Assembly: GCF_001544495.1 (NCBI RefSeq)
Contig: NZ_FCNZ02000007.1
Coordinates: 186,001 to 250,000, forward strand
DNA length: 64,000 nt
Reading direction: 5' to 3'
Source: Caballeronia telluris
Lineage (GTDB): Bacteria > Pseudomonadota > Gammaproteobacteria > Burkholderiales > Burkholderiaceae
Of the stretch, positions 43,617 to 54,850 are shown one piece after another (within the stretch, counting starts at the first letter, position 1; every line of letters starts with the position of its first letter). The notes beneath the pieces were generated by a model. It ran no database searches and was not told the origin of the DNA. It was given only the letters and a program-made list of their open reading frames with translations. Both the position numbers and the translations under genes were made by a program.

Positions 43617-44855
43617 TTACTGGCTGAAGAGCCGCCGCGTCGCGGCCGAGCCCGCCGGGATCCCGGCCTGCTCCAGCTTCGCGTAAAGCGTCATCAGCTG
43701 CTTTTCGATGGCGATCAGCGCCGATTCCGGCAGCGGCCGGCGCTGGTCGTCGACGACGCGCGCGCCGATGCGTTCGGACAGCGACTTCGCGTAATCGCAC
43801 ATCAGGCGGAACGGGAGAATGTCTTCGTCGGCGACCGGCACGTCGAGCACGAGCGTGATCATCTGGCCGCCCTTGTACGTGAGGTCGTCGCGCAGGAAGT
43901 TGGTATCGCCGAACTGGAGCATGAAGACGGGGTTCTGCTTCGCGTCGAGCTTGACGAAGCGCGTGCCGTCGCGCGAGAGCAGCAGGCCGTCCTGCGACGC
44001 CACCGCCTGCACGTAGTTCGCGGACCACGGCGCGCCGTCCGACAGGATGTTGATCGAGAGCTGCGCGTCGCACTGGGCGGCGAACGCGTCGAGTTCGCGC
44101 GCCATGCCAACCGTCTCCAGCATGTCGGGAAATTCCGGCGCGCCGTCGATGGCGTCGGCAAAACGCTGCACGCCCGTCACGAACTCGGAGAATTCCAGTT
44201 CGTTGAGCGGCCCGCTGCGGTTCGCGAGTTGCGCCGCCGCGCGCAGTTCCTCGTAGCGCGCGCCGTTCTTGAGCAATTCCCAGGTGGACTCGCCTTCGGG
44301 CTTGCCCTCGATGTTCACCGGCTTGGTTCCCGCGCGGCGCAGACGCTGCGCGAGCGGCACGAGCTTGTCGCCGGCGATCGGCGAGCTCAGCCGGATCGGC
44401 ACGACACAGTCGATACGCCGATCGACAAGCGCGGGCGTCGCCGAGGAGAACGTCGTCGCGGCGGGCACGATCGGCTCTTCGGACTCCGTCCCTTCGCTTT
44501 CGACGGACGGCTCGCCATTGTTCGACGTCGCTTCGGCCTGGAGATCGACGGCGGTATCGGCCGGCGCGACACCGGGCATCGGCGCGCCGCCGAAACTCGG
44601 CTCGACGCGCGCTGCTGCGTTCTGTTCGTGGGCGGCGGCCTCGCCCATCGCGGGCTCGCGGCGCGCGGGCCGTACCGGCTCGATGAACGGATGTTCTTCG
44701 TCCGTTTCCTGGCGGGCGAGCGAATCCGCGGCTTCCTCGGGCATCGGGCGCGGCATCCTGCGACGCACCTTCGCGCTCTGCCACGCGTTGTAAACCACGA
44801 CGCCGCCCACCACCACGGCGCCGGCGCCGATCAAACCGAGTGTCAACTCGTCCAT
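43617..44855 (-). CDS. zipA: Cell division protein ZipA-like, C-terminal FtsZ-binding domain
   Basis: 412-residue membrane-anchored protein. One N-terminal membrane segment (ELTLGLIGAGAVVVGGVVVY, residues 3-22), a long Ala/Glu/Pro-rich linker (about 25-165) and a ZipA C-terminal domain (about 270-400, for example GGQMITLVLDVPVADEDILP). It should tether FtsZ to the membrane. The start at 44855 has GGAG five bases upstream; the frame is open 25 codons further but those are not membrane-protein-like. Its place between smc and ligA is characteristic of betaproteobacteria. Similarity to E. coli ZipA is low outside the C-terminal domain. Confidence 0.85.
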   Translation of the reverse strand: MDELTLGLIGAGAVVVGGVVVYNAWQSAKVRRRMPRPMPEEAADSLARQETDEEHPFIEPVRPARREPAMGEAAAHEQNAAARVEPSFGGAPMPGVAPADTAVDLQAEATSNNGEPSVESEGTESEEPIVPAATTFSSATPALVDRRIDCVVPIRLSSPIAGDKLVPLAQRLRRAGTKPVNIEGKPEGESTWELLKNGARYEELRAAAQLANRSGPLNELEFSEFVTGVQRFADAIDGAPEFPDMLETVGMARELDAFAAQCDAQLSINILSDGAPWSANYVQAVASQDGLLLSRDGTRFVKLDAKQNPVFMLQFGDTNFLRDDLTYKGGQMITLVLDVPVADEDILPFRLMCDYAKSLSERIGARVVDDQRRPLPESALIAIEKQLMTLYAKLEQAGIPAGSAATRRLFSQ

Positions 44856-44949
44856 GCACGCTCCATCATTCTTTCTAGTTGCGATGCGCTGCGCGATCTG
44901 TCGCGCACGCTGTTTTTCAGCGCGCGCCAACTCCGCGCCTCGCGCGTAA

Positions 44950-44970
44950 GGCCGGAACGCAGTTCCGGCC
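44950..44970. repeat. GC-rich hairpin between smc and zipA
   Basis: GGCCGGAAC, GCA, GTTCCGGCC: a perfect 9-base-pair stem in the 134-base gap. There is no T-run on either side, so it is not a classical terminator and may be an mRNA-stabilising or processing element. Confidence 0.45.
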
Positions 44971-44989
44971 TGCTCGGGTTCAAAGTCTT

Positions 44990-47900
44990 TCAGCCAGCAT
45001 TCTGTGCGAATCCGGCCGCGGATTCCATGTCCACGGCAACGATCCGCGACACGCCCTGCTCCTGCATCGTCACGCCGATCAGCTGCTGTGCCATTTCCAT
45101 CGCGATCTTGTTGTGCGAGATGAACAGGAACTGCGTCTTGACGGCCATCGCGCGCACGAGGTTCGCGAACCGCTCCGTGTTGGCGTCGTCGAGCGGCGCG
45201 TCCACTTCGTCGAGCAGGCAGAACGGCGCCGGATTCAACTGGAACATCGCGAAGACGAGCGCGGTGGCCGTCAGCGCCTTTTCGCCGCCCGAAAGCAAGT
45301 GGATGGTCGAATTCTTCTTGCCGGGCGGCTGCGCCATCACCTGCACGCCGGCGTCGAGAATTTCGTCGCCGGTCATGATGAGCTTTGCCTGCCCGCCGCC
45401 GAAAAGACGCGGGAACAGGTCGCCGAAATGGCGGTTCACTTCGTCGAAGGTGCCTTGCAGGAGCGCGCGCGTTTCCTGGTCGATCTTGTGGATCGCGTCT
45501 TCCAGCGTGTTGATCGCGCTGTTCAGGTCGGCCGACTGGGCGTCGAGGAATTCCTTTCGCTGCGTGGCCGCCGCCAGTTCGTCGAGCGCGGCCATGTTGA
45601 CGGGCCCGAGCGCCGTGATCGCGTTGCTCAGACGCGTGACCTCGCCCTGCAGGTACGACGGCTTCATGTCCGGCGTGAGCTTCGCCTGCAACTCGGCTTC
45701 GTCGACACCCGCCGCCTGCAACTGCTCGACGAACTGCTCGCCGCTGATGCGCGCCGCCTGCTCTTTCAACTGCAATTCGTTGATGCGCTCACGCAGCGGC
45801 TGCAACGAACGCTCGACGGTCAGGCGCGCTTCGTCGGACTGGCGCAGGCGCGCGGTCAGGTCGTCGAGTTCGATGCGCGCCGCGTGCAGCGTCTCTTCCT
45901 TCGCCGCGCGGATGTCGAGCGCGTCCTGCAAACCGGTTTGCGCGGTCTGCTCGTTGATGGTTTCGAGTTCGGCGCGCGCGTCTTCGAGCGCACCCGCGAC
46001 GCGTTCGCTCTGGTCGTGCGCCGTGTCGATGTTGCGCTTGTATTCCTCGATCTTCGCCGCGAGACCGCGCACCGCGAAGCTCGCGTCGCTCGCCGCGCGT
46101 TCCAGATCGCGCGCTTCCTGGCGCGCGTTCGTGAGCGACTCGTCGAGCGCTTCGAAGGCGAGCTGGTTGTCTTCGAAACGCGCCTGCAGTTCGGCGAGTT
46201 CGGCGTCGTGACGCTCGAAATTCGCTTCGGATTCCGCCCTGAGCGCGCGCTGTTCGTCGATTTGCGCCTTGATCTCTTCGAGTTCCTCGCGGATCTGCGT
46301 GCTGCGCTGCGTGTAACGCTCGTGCGCCTGCGTGAGCTTCAGCACGTCGAGTTGCAGCGCGTGGACGCGCTGGGTCGCGCGCTCGGCGGCCGAGCGCGCA
46401 TCCGTGAGCGCCTGCGAGGCCTGCGTGTGCGCGGCCTCGGCGCGCACGGCGGCGGCCTTCGCTTCGTCGGCGAGGAGCGCCTGCGCGCGCACCTGACGCG
46501 TGAGGTTTTCGATTTCCTGCTGGCGCGCGAGCATGCCGGCCTGTTCGGAATCGGCCGCATACAGGGCAACGCCGACGCGCGAAACCATATGCCCCGCCTT
46601 CACGACGAACGCCCCGCCTTCGGGCAGTTGCGCACGCGCGGCGAGCGCCTGGGCGAGATCGTCGGCGATGAAAATCGTGCCGAGCCAGTCGTTGAGCACC
46701 GCGCGAATGCCCGGATCGTCGATGCGCACGAGCGACAAGAGCGGCCGCAGGCCTTGCGGCGTCTCCAAAGGCCGGCCGGCTGGCGGCGGTGCGTAAAACG
46801 CGAGCTTGGCGGGCGGCGCGTCGGTGGCGAACGCCTTTACCCAGTCGAGATTCGAGACTTCGAGCGCCGTCATCCGCTCGCGCAGCGCGGCTTCGAGCGC
46901 CGTCTCCCAGCCCGCTTCGATATGCAGCTTCTTCCAGAGGCGCGGCAGACCGCCCAGCTCGTGCTTGTCGAGCCACGGCTGGATCTTCCCTTCGGTCTGG
47001 ACGTTTTCCTGAAGCTGCTTCAGCGCGGCAAGCCGCGCTTCCAGTTGATGGTTCTGCGCGCTTTCGGCCTGCACGCGCTCCTGCGCCGCGCGGCGCTCGC
47101 CGTCCAGACGCGGCAGCGTGGACTGCGCATCCGCGAGACGCGCCTGCGCGTCCGCGAGAATCTCCTCATGCTCGGCAAGCTGCATGCGCAACTCTTCGAG
47201 TTGCGCTTCGTCGGGTGCGTCGAGGCCGCCCGCTTCCGTCTTCAACCGCTCGTGACGCTGCTGCAATTGCTGAAGCTGCTGGTCCGCGTTGCGCTGATGC
47301 GCCGCTTCGAGCTTCAACGCCTGCTCGGTCTGCGCGATGCCGCCGCGCTCTTCGTTCAGTTGCGTCTGCGCGTCACGCCAGCGCCCTTCGAGCGCGGGCA
47401 GTTCGTCGTGCCTGGCGGCCGCCGTTTCCTGCGCGATGGCCGCTTTTTCCTCGCCAATGCTCAGCGCTTCTTCTGCGTCCTCGATCTCGCCGCGCGCGCG
47501 CTCGGCCTGCATCTGCCATTGCTCGCGCTGCGCCGTGAGCGCCGCGATCTGCGCCTGCACGCGATTGCGCGACTCGACGATGAAGCGGATCTCCGCCTCC
47601 AGCCGGCTCACTTCGGAATTCGCTTCGTAGAGCGCGCCCTGCGCGCCCTGCATCGCGTCGCTCGCGCTGTAATGCGCGACGCGCAGCGTCTCCAGTTGCG
47701 CTTCCACTTCCCGCAGACGCGCAGTCTGCGCTTCGAGTTCGATCTGCGCGTCGCGGATCGCGCGCTGCTGGCGCTCGGCTTCGTTGCCCGCCTCGTTCTT
47801 GCGCAAAAGCCACAGCAGACGCTGCTTCTCTTCGCCCTCAGCCTGCAACTGCTTGTATTTCGTCGCGACGACCGCCTGCCCTTCGAGTTTTTCGAGATTC

Positions 47901-48508
47901 GCGCTCAGCTCACGAACAATATCTTCGACGCGCGTCAGATTTTCGCGCGTGTCATGCAGACGATTCTCGGTTTCGCGACGCCGTTCCTTGTACTTCGACA
48001 CCCCCGCCGCTTCTTCGAGGAACACGCGCAGTTCTTCCGGCTTCGCCTCGATGATCCGCGAGATCATGCCCTGCCCGATGATCGCGTAGGCGCGCGGGCC
48101 GAGACCCGTGCCGAGGAAAATGTCCTGGATGTCGCGGCGGCGTGCCGGCAGGTTGTTGATGTAGTAACTGGAGGTGCCGTCGCGCGTGAGCACGCGCTTC
48201 ACGGCGATTTCGCCGTAGGTGCTCCACTGGCCGGCGGCGCGGCCGTCGGCGTTATCGAAGATCAGTTCGACGCTGGCCCGGCTGCCGGGCTTGCGCGCCG
48301 TCGAGCCGTTGAAGATCACGTCCTGCATCGATTCGCCGCGCAGCTCCGAGGCGCGCGATTCGCCGAGCACCCAGCGCACGGCGTCGATGATGTTGGACTT
48401 GCCACAGCCATTCGGTCCCACGACGCCGACCAGCTGGCCGGGGACCTGGAAATGCGTGGGATCGACGAATGACTTGAAGCCAGCGAGTTTTATCGAGGTC
48501 AGACGCAC
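44990..48508 (-). CDS. smc: Chromosome segregation protein SMC
   Basis: Condensin ATPase that organises and segregates the chromosome. The 1172-residue protein has Walker A GPNGCGKS at residues 31-38, two long coiled coils (about 170-500 and 670-1020) around a hinge (about 510-650), the ABC signature LLSGGEKALTATALVFA and Walker B CLLDEVDAPLDDANTERF. It starts MRLTSIKLAGFKSFVDPTHF, the usual N-terminus. ScpA/ScpB partners are not in this window. It is followed by zipA on the same strand, possibly in one operon. Confidence 0.97.
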   Translation of the reverse strand: MRLTSIKLAGFKSFVDPTHFQVPGQLVGVVGPNGCGKSNIIDAVRWVLGESRASELRGESMQDVIFNGSTARKPGSRASVELIFDNADGRAAGQWSTYGEIAVKRVLTRDGTSSYYINNLPARRRDIQDIFLGTGLGPRAYAIIGQGMISRIIEAKPEELRVFLEEAAGVSKYKERRRETENRLHDTRENLTRVEDIVRELSANLEKLEGQAVVATKYKQLQAEGEEKQRLLWLLRKNEAGNEAERQQRAIRDAQIELEAQTARLREVEAQLETLRVAHYSASDAMQGAQGALYEANSEVSRLEAEIRFIVESRNRVQAQIAALTAQREQWQMQAERARGEIEDAEEALSIGEEKAAIAQETAAARHDELPALEGRWRDAQTQLNEERGGIAQTEQALKLEAAHQRNADQQLQQLQQRHERLKTEAGGLDAPDEAQLEELRMQLAEHEEILADAQARLADAQSTLPRLDGERRAAQERVQAESAQNHQLEARLAALKQLQENVQTEGKIQPWLDKHELGGLPRLWKKLHIEAGWETALEAALRERMTALEVSNLDWVKAFATDAPPAKLAFYAPPPAGRPLETPQGLRPLLSLVRIDDPGIRAVLNDWLGTIFIADDLAQALAARAQLPEGGAFVVKAGHMVSRVGVALYAADSEQAGMLARQQEIENLTRQVRAQALLADEAKAAAVRAEAAHTQASQALTDARSAAERATQRVHALQLDVLKLTQAHERYTQRSTQIREELEEIKAQIDEQRALRAESEANFERHDAELAELQARFEDNQLAFEALDESLTNARQEARDLERAASDASFAVRGLAAKIEEYKRNIDTAHDQSERVAGALEDARAELETINEQTAQTGLQDALDIRAAKEETLHAARIELDDLTARLRQSDEARLTVERSLQPLRERINELQLKEQAARISGEQFVEQLQAAGVDEAELQAKLTPDMKPSYLQGEVTRLSNAITALGPVNMAALDELAAATQRKEFLDAQSADLNSAINTLEDAIHKIDQETRALLQGTFDEVNRHFGDLFPRLFGGGQAKLIMTGDEILDAGVQVMAQPPGKKNSTIHLLSGGEKALTATALVFAMFQLNPAPFCLLDEVDAPLDDANTERFANLVRAMAVKTQFLFISHNKIAMEMAQQLIGVTMQEQGVSRIVAVDMESAAGFAQNAG

Positions 48509-48752
48509 GGCGATATCGCTGTTGGAAAAGAATGCTTGGCGTATCTCTGATACGGGCCGGCGGGCCTTCTCGCGCGCTCTGGATCATGCGCGGCGTGGCC
48601 GTCGCCGGTCGAATTGCTCTCGGGCCTGATGCGTGCTCAAGGCTGCGATCAATACGCTGCCGTCGCGCGAAACACGTGCAATCAACGACTTAGAACCGCT
48701 TTGCGGAATCGTCCGATTGACGGGTCGGCACGGCCTTCGCGAGCGGTCACAA

Positions 48753-49703
48753 TCATACCATCGCGCGTGTCGATTTCTTTTTGGCGGCGGCTTCGCCGGG
48801 CGGCCCGGCGGGCGCATTGTCGCGATGCACCCAGCTCGACAGCACGCATGCCACGACGATGCACGCGCCGCCCGCCCATTCGCGCGGGCCCGGCACTTCG
48901 CCCGCGAAAAACCATGCGGAAAGCGCCGTCACGACGAGTTCGAACAGCATGATGATCGACGCGCGATTGGCCGGCACCTTCGCGAGACCGATCTGCACCA
49001 GCATGTTGTTCGATGCGAGCACGACGCCGAGCCCGATCACGATGAACGCGACCATGCCCATCTGCGAGGCGGCGGGCGGATTCGGCATCGCTTCAAAGAG
49101 CGTCGCGAACGCGGCGACGATCGCCGCGCCGCCGAAGATGGTCGCGGTGCGCATTTCGGGCTTCAGGTCCGGCAGCACGCGGCTCACCTTGACGATCAGC
49201 ACGTTGCTCATCGCGAAGCCCATGCCGCCCATGAGGCCCGCCCATTCGGCGAGATTCGCGGGCAGCGGCATGCCGAGTTCGGGCGACCAGAGCATCGCCA
49301 TCGCGCCCGCGAGCGACAGCGCCGCGAGCGCGACACCCGATCGCGTGAGCCGCTCATGCAGGATGAAATGCGCGAAGAGCGCGGTCCACGCGGGCGTCAG
49401 GTAGAAGAGCAGCAGCACGCGCATCACCTGGCCGTGGATCGCGCCCCACACGAAGCCGATGTTGGTCACGCCGGCGGCGAGCGCGAGCGCGACGAGCAAC
49501 CAGTGCCACGACATCGACGCGATCGCCCGGCGCCGGACGATCAGCACGAAGAGGCAGGCGGCGGCGCTCGTCGTCGCGCTGGCGGCGGTGCCGGTGAGAC
49601 CGAGCGCGGCCAGCATGCGCATCGGATACCAGACGAGGCCCCAGACGGACGCGCCCAGCATGATCGCGAGCGTGGGCAGCGTGTTCGCGAGGCGCGGGCT
49701 CAT
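48753..49703 (-). CDS. EamA-domain (drug/metabolite transporter superfamily) permease
   Basis: 316-residue inner-membrane protein with about ten membrane segments in two EamA repeats (LAIMLGASVWGLVWYPMRML; AIVAAFATLFEAM; IIMLFELVVTALSAWFFAGE). Substrates of this superfamily include amino acids, sugars and metabolites and cannot be read from sequence. The C-terminus is soluble and basic (AAAKKKSTRAMV). It lies between smc and the divergent dapC. Confidence 0.88.
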   Translation of the reverse strand: MSPRLANTLPTLAIMLGASVWGLVWYPMRMLAALGLTGTAASATTSAAACLFVLIVRRRAIASMSWHWLLVALALAAGVTNIGFVWGAIHGQVMRVLLLFYLTPAWTALFAHFILHERLTRSGVALAALSLAGAMAMLWSPELGMPLPANLAEWAGLMGGMGFAMSNVLIVKVSRVLPDLKPEMRTATIFGGAAIVAAFATLFEAMPNPPAASQMGMVAFIVIGLGVVLASNNMLVQIGLAKVPANRASIIMLFELVVTALSAWFFAGEVPGPREWAGGACIVVACVLSSWVHRDNAPAGPPGEAAAKKKSTRAMV

Positions 49704-50112
49704 CGCGGCTCACCTTGGTGCTCCCCTTGGTGTATAGCCACGCGAAGCGAGTCTGCTTGCGCACACTTGTCCCTCACGACCGTCTGCCTCTGCGCGGCCC
49801 GCGACGCGATGCTTCCTGTTTCAATCGACTGCATTCACTGCTCCATCATTCATCCGCAGACCTCGCTCGCCGTCGGCGAACCGCTTTCTGCGCGGCCCGG
49901 CGGCCCGTATGGTCCGAATCGCCCGTATGCGCCGCTGTATAATCGAACGCTTTCCCGCGTCAATTGCGGGAGCGCTTTCCTGGTATCCCGAGCCGCGGCC
50001 CGCTGCCGCCGATTCCCGGTCCCGTGCCGCGACATCCGATCGCCCACCGCTCCGGCCGTCGCCCAAGCAAGCCGTGCCAAGTCCTCATTTGCCGCCGTCC
50101 GACGACCTCGCC
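49704..50112. other. Intergenic region between the EamA gene and dapC
   Basis: No gene is supported, although the dapC frame is open from 49909. A perfect TATAAT is at 49938-49943 on the plus strand, 170 bases before the dapC GTG, but it has no good -35. A short hairpin (CCCGC, GTCAATT, GCGGG, about 49955-49971) follows it in the would-be leader. Confidence 0.45.
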
Positions 50113-51336
50113 GTGAACCCTCTTCTTCAGAAACTCCAGCCGTATCCGTTCGAGAAGCTGCGCGCGCTCTTCAAGGGCATCGAGCCGCGTGCCGGCGTCA
50201 AGCCGATCAGCTTCGGCATCGGCGAGCCGAAGCATCCGACGCCCGCGCTCGTTCGCGATGCCGTCGTGAATGCGCTCGGCGGCTTGTCGTCGTATCCGGC
50301 GACGCTCGGCAGCGAGCCGCTGCGGCAGGCCATCGCGGCGTGGGTGAAGACGCGCTACCACCTTCCCGCCGTCGATGCCGCCACCGAAGTGCTGCCGGTA
50401 TCGGGCTCGCGCGAGGCGCTCTTCGCACTCGCGCAAACGGTGATCGACAGCCGGTCGACGAACGCGGCCGAACCGCCGATCGTACTCTGTCCGAACCCGT
50501 TCTACCAAATCTACGAAGGTGCGGCGCTCCTCGCGGGCGCCGAGCCGTACTTCGTGAACAGCGACCCGGCGCGCAACTTCGCCTGCGATTACTCGGCCGT
50601 CCCCGCCGACATCTGGGCGCGCACGCAACTGCTTTATGTCTGCTCGCCGGGCAACCCGACGGGCGCCGTGCTCACGCTCGACGACTGGCGCGAACTTTTC
50701 GCGCTGTCGGACCGCCACGGCTTCGTGATCGCCTCCGACGAGTGCTATTCCGAGATCTACTTCGACGAAGCCGCGCCGCCGCTCGGCGGCCTGGAAGCGG
50801 CGCACCGGCTCGGGCGCGGCTTCGAGCGCCTCGTGATGCTGTCGAGCTTGTCGAAACGTTCGAACGTGCCGGGCATGCGCTCGGGCTTCGTCGCGGGCGA
50901 TGCGTCGATCTTGAAGGACTTCCTGCTGTACCGCACCTACCACGGCGCGGCGCTCTCCACGGTGTTCCAGACCGCGAGCATCGCCGCCTGGCAGGATGAA
51001 ACGCACGTGCGTGACAACCGCGCGAAGTATCTGCAAAAATTCACGACCGTCACGCCGATGCTCGCGGACGTGCTGGACGTGCGCCTGCCCGACGCCGCCT
51101 TCTATCTCTGGGCGAACGTCGCGCGCACCGGCCTGACGGACACCGAGTTCGCGGCGCGTCTCTACGCCGACTATAATGTGACGGTTCTGCCGGGCTCCTT
51201 TCTCGCGCGCACCGCGCACGGCACGAATCCCGGCGAGGGGTTCGTGCGCATCGCGCTCGTCGCCGACGTCGACGAATGCGTCGAGGGAGCGCGCCGCATC
51301 GTCGAGTTCTGCCGCACGCTCGCGCGTGCCGCCTAA
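50113..51336 (+). CDS. dapC: Succinyldiaminopimelate transaminase
   Basis: PLP-dependent fold-type I aminotransferase that makes N-succinyl-L,L-diaminopimelate from the tetrahydrodipicolinate derivative. The 407-residue product from the GTG at 50113 ([20 protein letters not shown]) is of usual length, with [25 protein letters not shown], and PLP-binding Lys248 in [17 protein letters not shown]. It is followed by dapD and dapE, which act before and after it, so this looks like a lysine/peptidoglycan-precursor operon. Confidence 0.94.
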   Translation: MNPLLQKLQPYPFEKLRALFKGIEPRAGVKPISFGIGEPKHPTPALVRDAVVNALGGLSSYPATLGSEPLRQAIAAWVKTRYHLPAVDAATEVLPVSGSREALFALAQTVIDSRSTNAAEPPIVLCPNPFYQIYEGAALLAGAEPYFVNSDPARNFACDYSAVPADIWARTQLLYVCSPGNPTGAVLTLDDWRELFALSDRHGFVIASDECYSEIYFDEAAPPLGGLEAAHRLGRGFERLVMLSSLSKRSNVPGMRSGFVAGDASILKDFLLYRTYHGAALSTVFQTASIAAWQDETHVRDNRAKYLQKFTTVTPMLADVLDVRLPDAAFYLWANVARTGLTDTEFAARLYADYNVTVLPGSFLARTAHGTNPGEGFVRIALVADVDECVEGARRIVEFCRTLARAA

Positions 51337-51365
51337 ATCCATCCTTCCTTACCGATACCACCGAC

Positions 51366-52205
51366 ATGTCGCAACAACTTCAGCAGATCATCGATAACGC
51401 CTGGGAAAACCGCGCCGAACTGTCGCCGAAAGCCGCGCCCGCCGAAGTGCGCGACGCCGTCGCTCGCGCCATCGAGCAGTTGGACCGTGGCGAAATGCGC
51501 GTGGCCGAGAAAAAGGACGGCGAGTGGATCGTGAACCAGTGGCTCAAGAAGGCCGTGCTGCTGTCGTTCCGCCTCGAAGACAACGCGCCGATGCCGGCGG
51601 GCGGCGGGTCCGTCAATTACACGCAGTTCTATGACAAGGTGCCGTCGAAGTTCGCGAACTACACCGCCGAAGACTTCGCGGCGGGCGGCTTTCGCGTCGT
51701 GCCGCCGGCCATCGCGCGCCGCGGCTCGTTCATCGCGAAGAACGTCGTGCTGATGCCGTCGTACACGAACATCGGCGCGTATGTCGACGAAGGCACGATG
51801 GTCGACACCTGGGCGACGGTCGGCTCGTGCGCGCAGATCGGCAAGAACGTGCATTTGTCGGGCGGCGTGGGCATCGGCGGCGTGCTGGAGCCGCTGCAGG
51901 CGAACCCCGTCATCATCGAGGACAACTGCTTCATCGGCGCGCGCTCGGAAGTGGTGGAAGGCGTGATCGTCGAGGAGAACTCGGTCATTTCGATGGGCGT
52001 CTATCTCGGCCAGAGCACGAAGATCTACGATCGCGAAACGGGTTCGGTCACGTATGGCCGCATTCCGGCGGGATCGGTCGTGGTCGCGGGCAACCTGCCT
52101 TCGAAGGACGGTACGCACAGCCTCTATTGCGCGGTGATCGTGAAGAAGGTCGATGCCAAGACGCGCGCGAAGGTCGGCCTGAACGAGCTCTTGCGAGGCG
52201 ACTGA
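51366..52205 (+). CDS. dapD: Tetrahydrodipicolinate N-succinyltransferase
   Basis: Transfers succinyl from succinyl-CoA to tetrahydrodipicolinate. The 279-residue protein has an N-terminal helical domain ([20 protein letters not shown]), a hexapeptide-repeat beta-helix ([40 protein letters not shown]) and the C-terminal [20 protein letters not shown]. It begins 29 bases after dapC. Length matches the family. Confidence 0.97.
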   Translation: MSQQLQQIIDNAWENRAELSPKAAPAEVRDAVARAIEQLDRGEMRVAEKKDGEWIVNQWLKKAVLLSFRLEDNAPMPAGGGSVNYTQFYDKVPSKFANYTAEDFAAGGFRVVPPAIARRGSFIAKNVVLMPSYTNIGAYVDEGTMVDTWATVGSCAQIGKNVHLSGGVGIGGVLEPLQANPVIIEDNCFIGARSEVVEGVIVEENSVISMGVYLGQSTKIYDRETGSVTYGRIPAGSVVVAGNLPSKDGTHSLYCAVIVKKVDAKTRAKVGLNELLRGD

Positions 52206-52207
52206 TC

Positions 52208-53789
<1,582 letters not shown>

Positions 53790-53807
53790 GAACAAAGGAG
53801 CCTTGCG

Positions 53808-54692
53808 ATGGCGCTGCCCTTCACCACCGTGCGCGACCTGCTGCGCTTCGGGGTATCCCGCTTCACCGAGGCCGGACTGTCGTTCGGCCATGGCTCGTCG
53901 AATGCGTACGACGAAGCCGCTTATCTGATTCTTCACACGCTGCACCTCCCGCTCGACACGCTCGACCCGTTCCTCGACGCGCGCCTCCTCGACACCGAAA
54001 TCGACGCCGTCATGAAGGTGATCGAGCGCCGCGCGAAAGATCGCGTGCCGGCCGCGTACATCACGCACGAAGCGTGGATGCACGGACACCGCTTCTACGT
54101 GGACGAGCGCGTGATCGTGCCGCGTTCGTTCATCGGCGAACTGCTGCAGGACGGCTTGCAGCCGTACGTCGCCGATCCGGACCAGGTGTCGCACGTGCTC
54201 GAACTGTGCACCGGCTCCGGGTGCCTCGCGATTCTCGCGGCGCAGGCGTTCCAGAACGCGGACATCGACGCCGTCGACATTTCGGCGCCCGCGCTCGAAG
54301 TCGCGCATCGCAACGTGGACGAATACGGCCTCGACGAGCGCATCGCGCTTTACGAAGGCGATCTGTTCGCGCCGTTGCCGGGCGGCCGCTACGAAGTGAT
54401 CATCACGAACCCGCCCTACGTGAACGCGACCGCGATGGGCAACCTGCCGGCCGAATACCGTCACGAGCCGGAACTCGCGCTCGCGGGCGGCGCGGACGGC
54501 ATGGACGTCGTGCGGCGGATCGTGGGCGAAGCGCGCAAGTGGCTGACCGAGGACGGCGTGCTCGTCGTCGAGATCGGCAACGAGCGCGAGAACGTCGAGG
54601 CATCGCTCGGCGGGCTGGATCTGGTCTGGCTCTCGACCAGCGCCGGCGACGACAACGTCTTCCTGATCCAGGCGGCCGACCTGCCGGACTGA
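53808..54692 (+). CDS. prmB: 50S ribosomal protein L3 N(5)-glutamine methyltransferase
   Basis: Methylates the side-chain amide of a glutamine in ribosomal protein L3. The 294-residue HemK-family methyltransferase has the SAM motif VLELCTGSGCLAILAAQ (about 130-146) and the substrate motif TNPPYVNAT (NPPY at 201-204). VPRSFIGELL is the PrmB form of the segment that differs in PrmC, so PrmB is preferred to PrmC. The ATG at 53808 has AAAGGAG eight bases upstream; it follows dapE by 18 bases. Confidence 0.94.
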   Translation: MALPFTTVRDLLRFGVSRFTEAGLSFGHGSSNAYDEAAYLILHTLHLPLDTLDPFLDARLLDTEIDAVMKVIERRAKDRVPAAYITHEAWMHGHRFYVDERVIVPRSFIGELLQDGLQPYVADPDQVSHVLELCTGSGCLAILAAQAFQNADIDAVDISAPALEVAHRNVDEYGLDERIALYEGDLFAPLPGGRYEVIITNPPYVNATAMGNLPAEYRHEPELALAGGADGMDVVRRIVGEARKWLTEDGVLVVEIGNERENVEASLGGLDLVWLSTSAGDDNVFLIQAADLPD

Positions 54693-54850
54693 CACAGGAT
54701 CTGCGCGCGGGGCGGCATTATTGAGACGGCATCGAACGCGCCGCCTTCGGTAAGATGACGCATCGCCGACCGGCGCCTTGCATCGCAACGCTGCGCCGGC
54801 CGTTTTCCCGGTTCATCGCCAACCGAAGCCACGCTTGGCCGCGCGCATCC

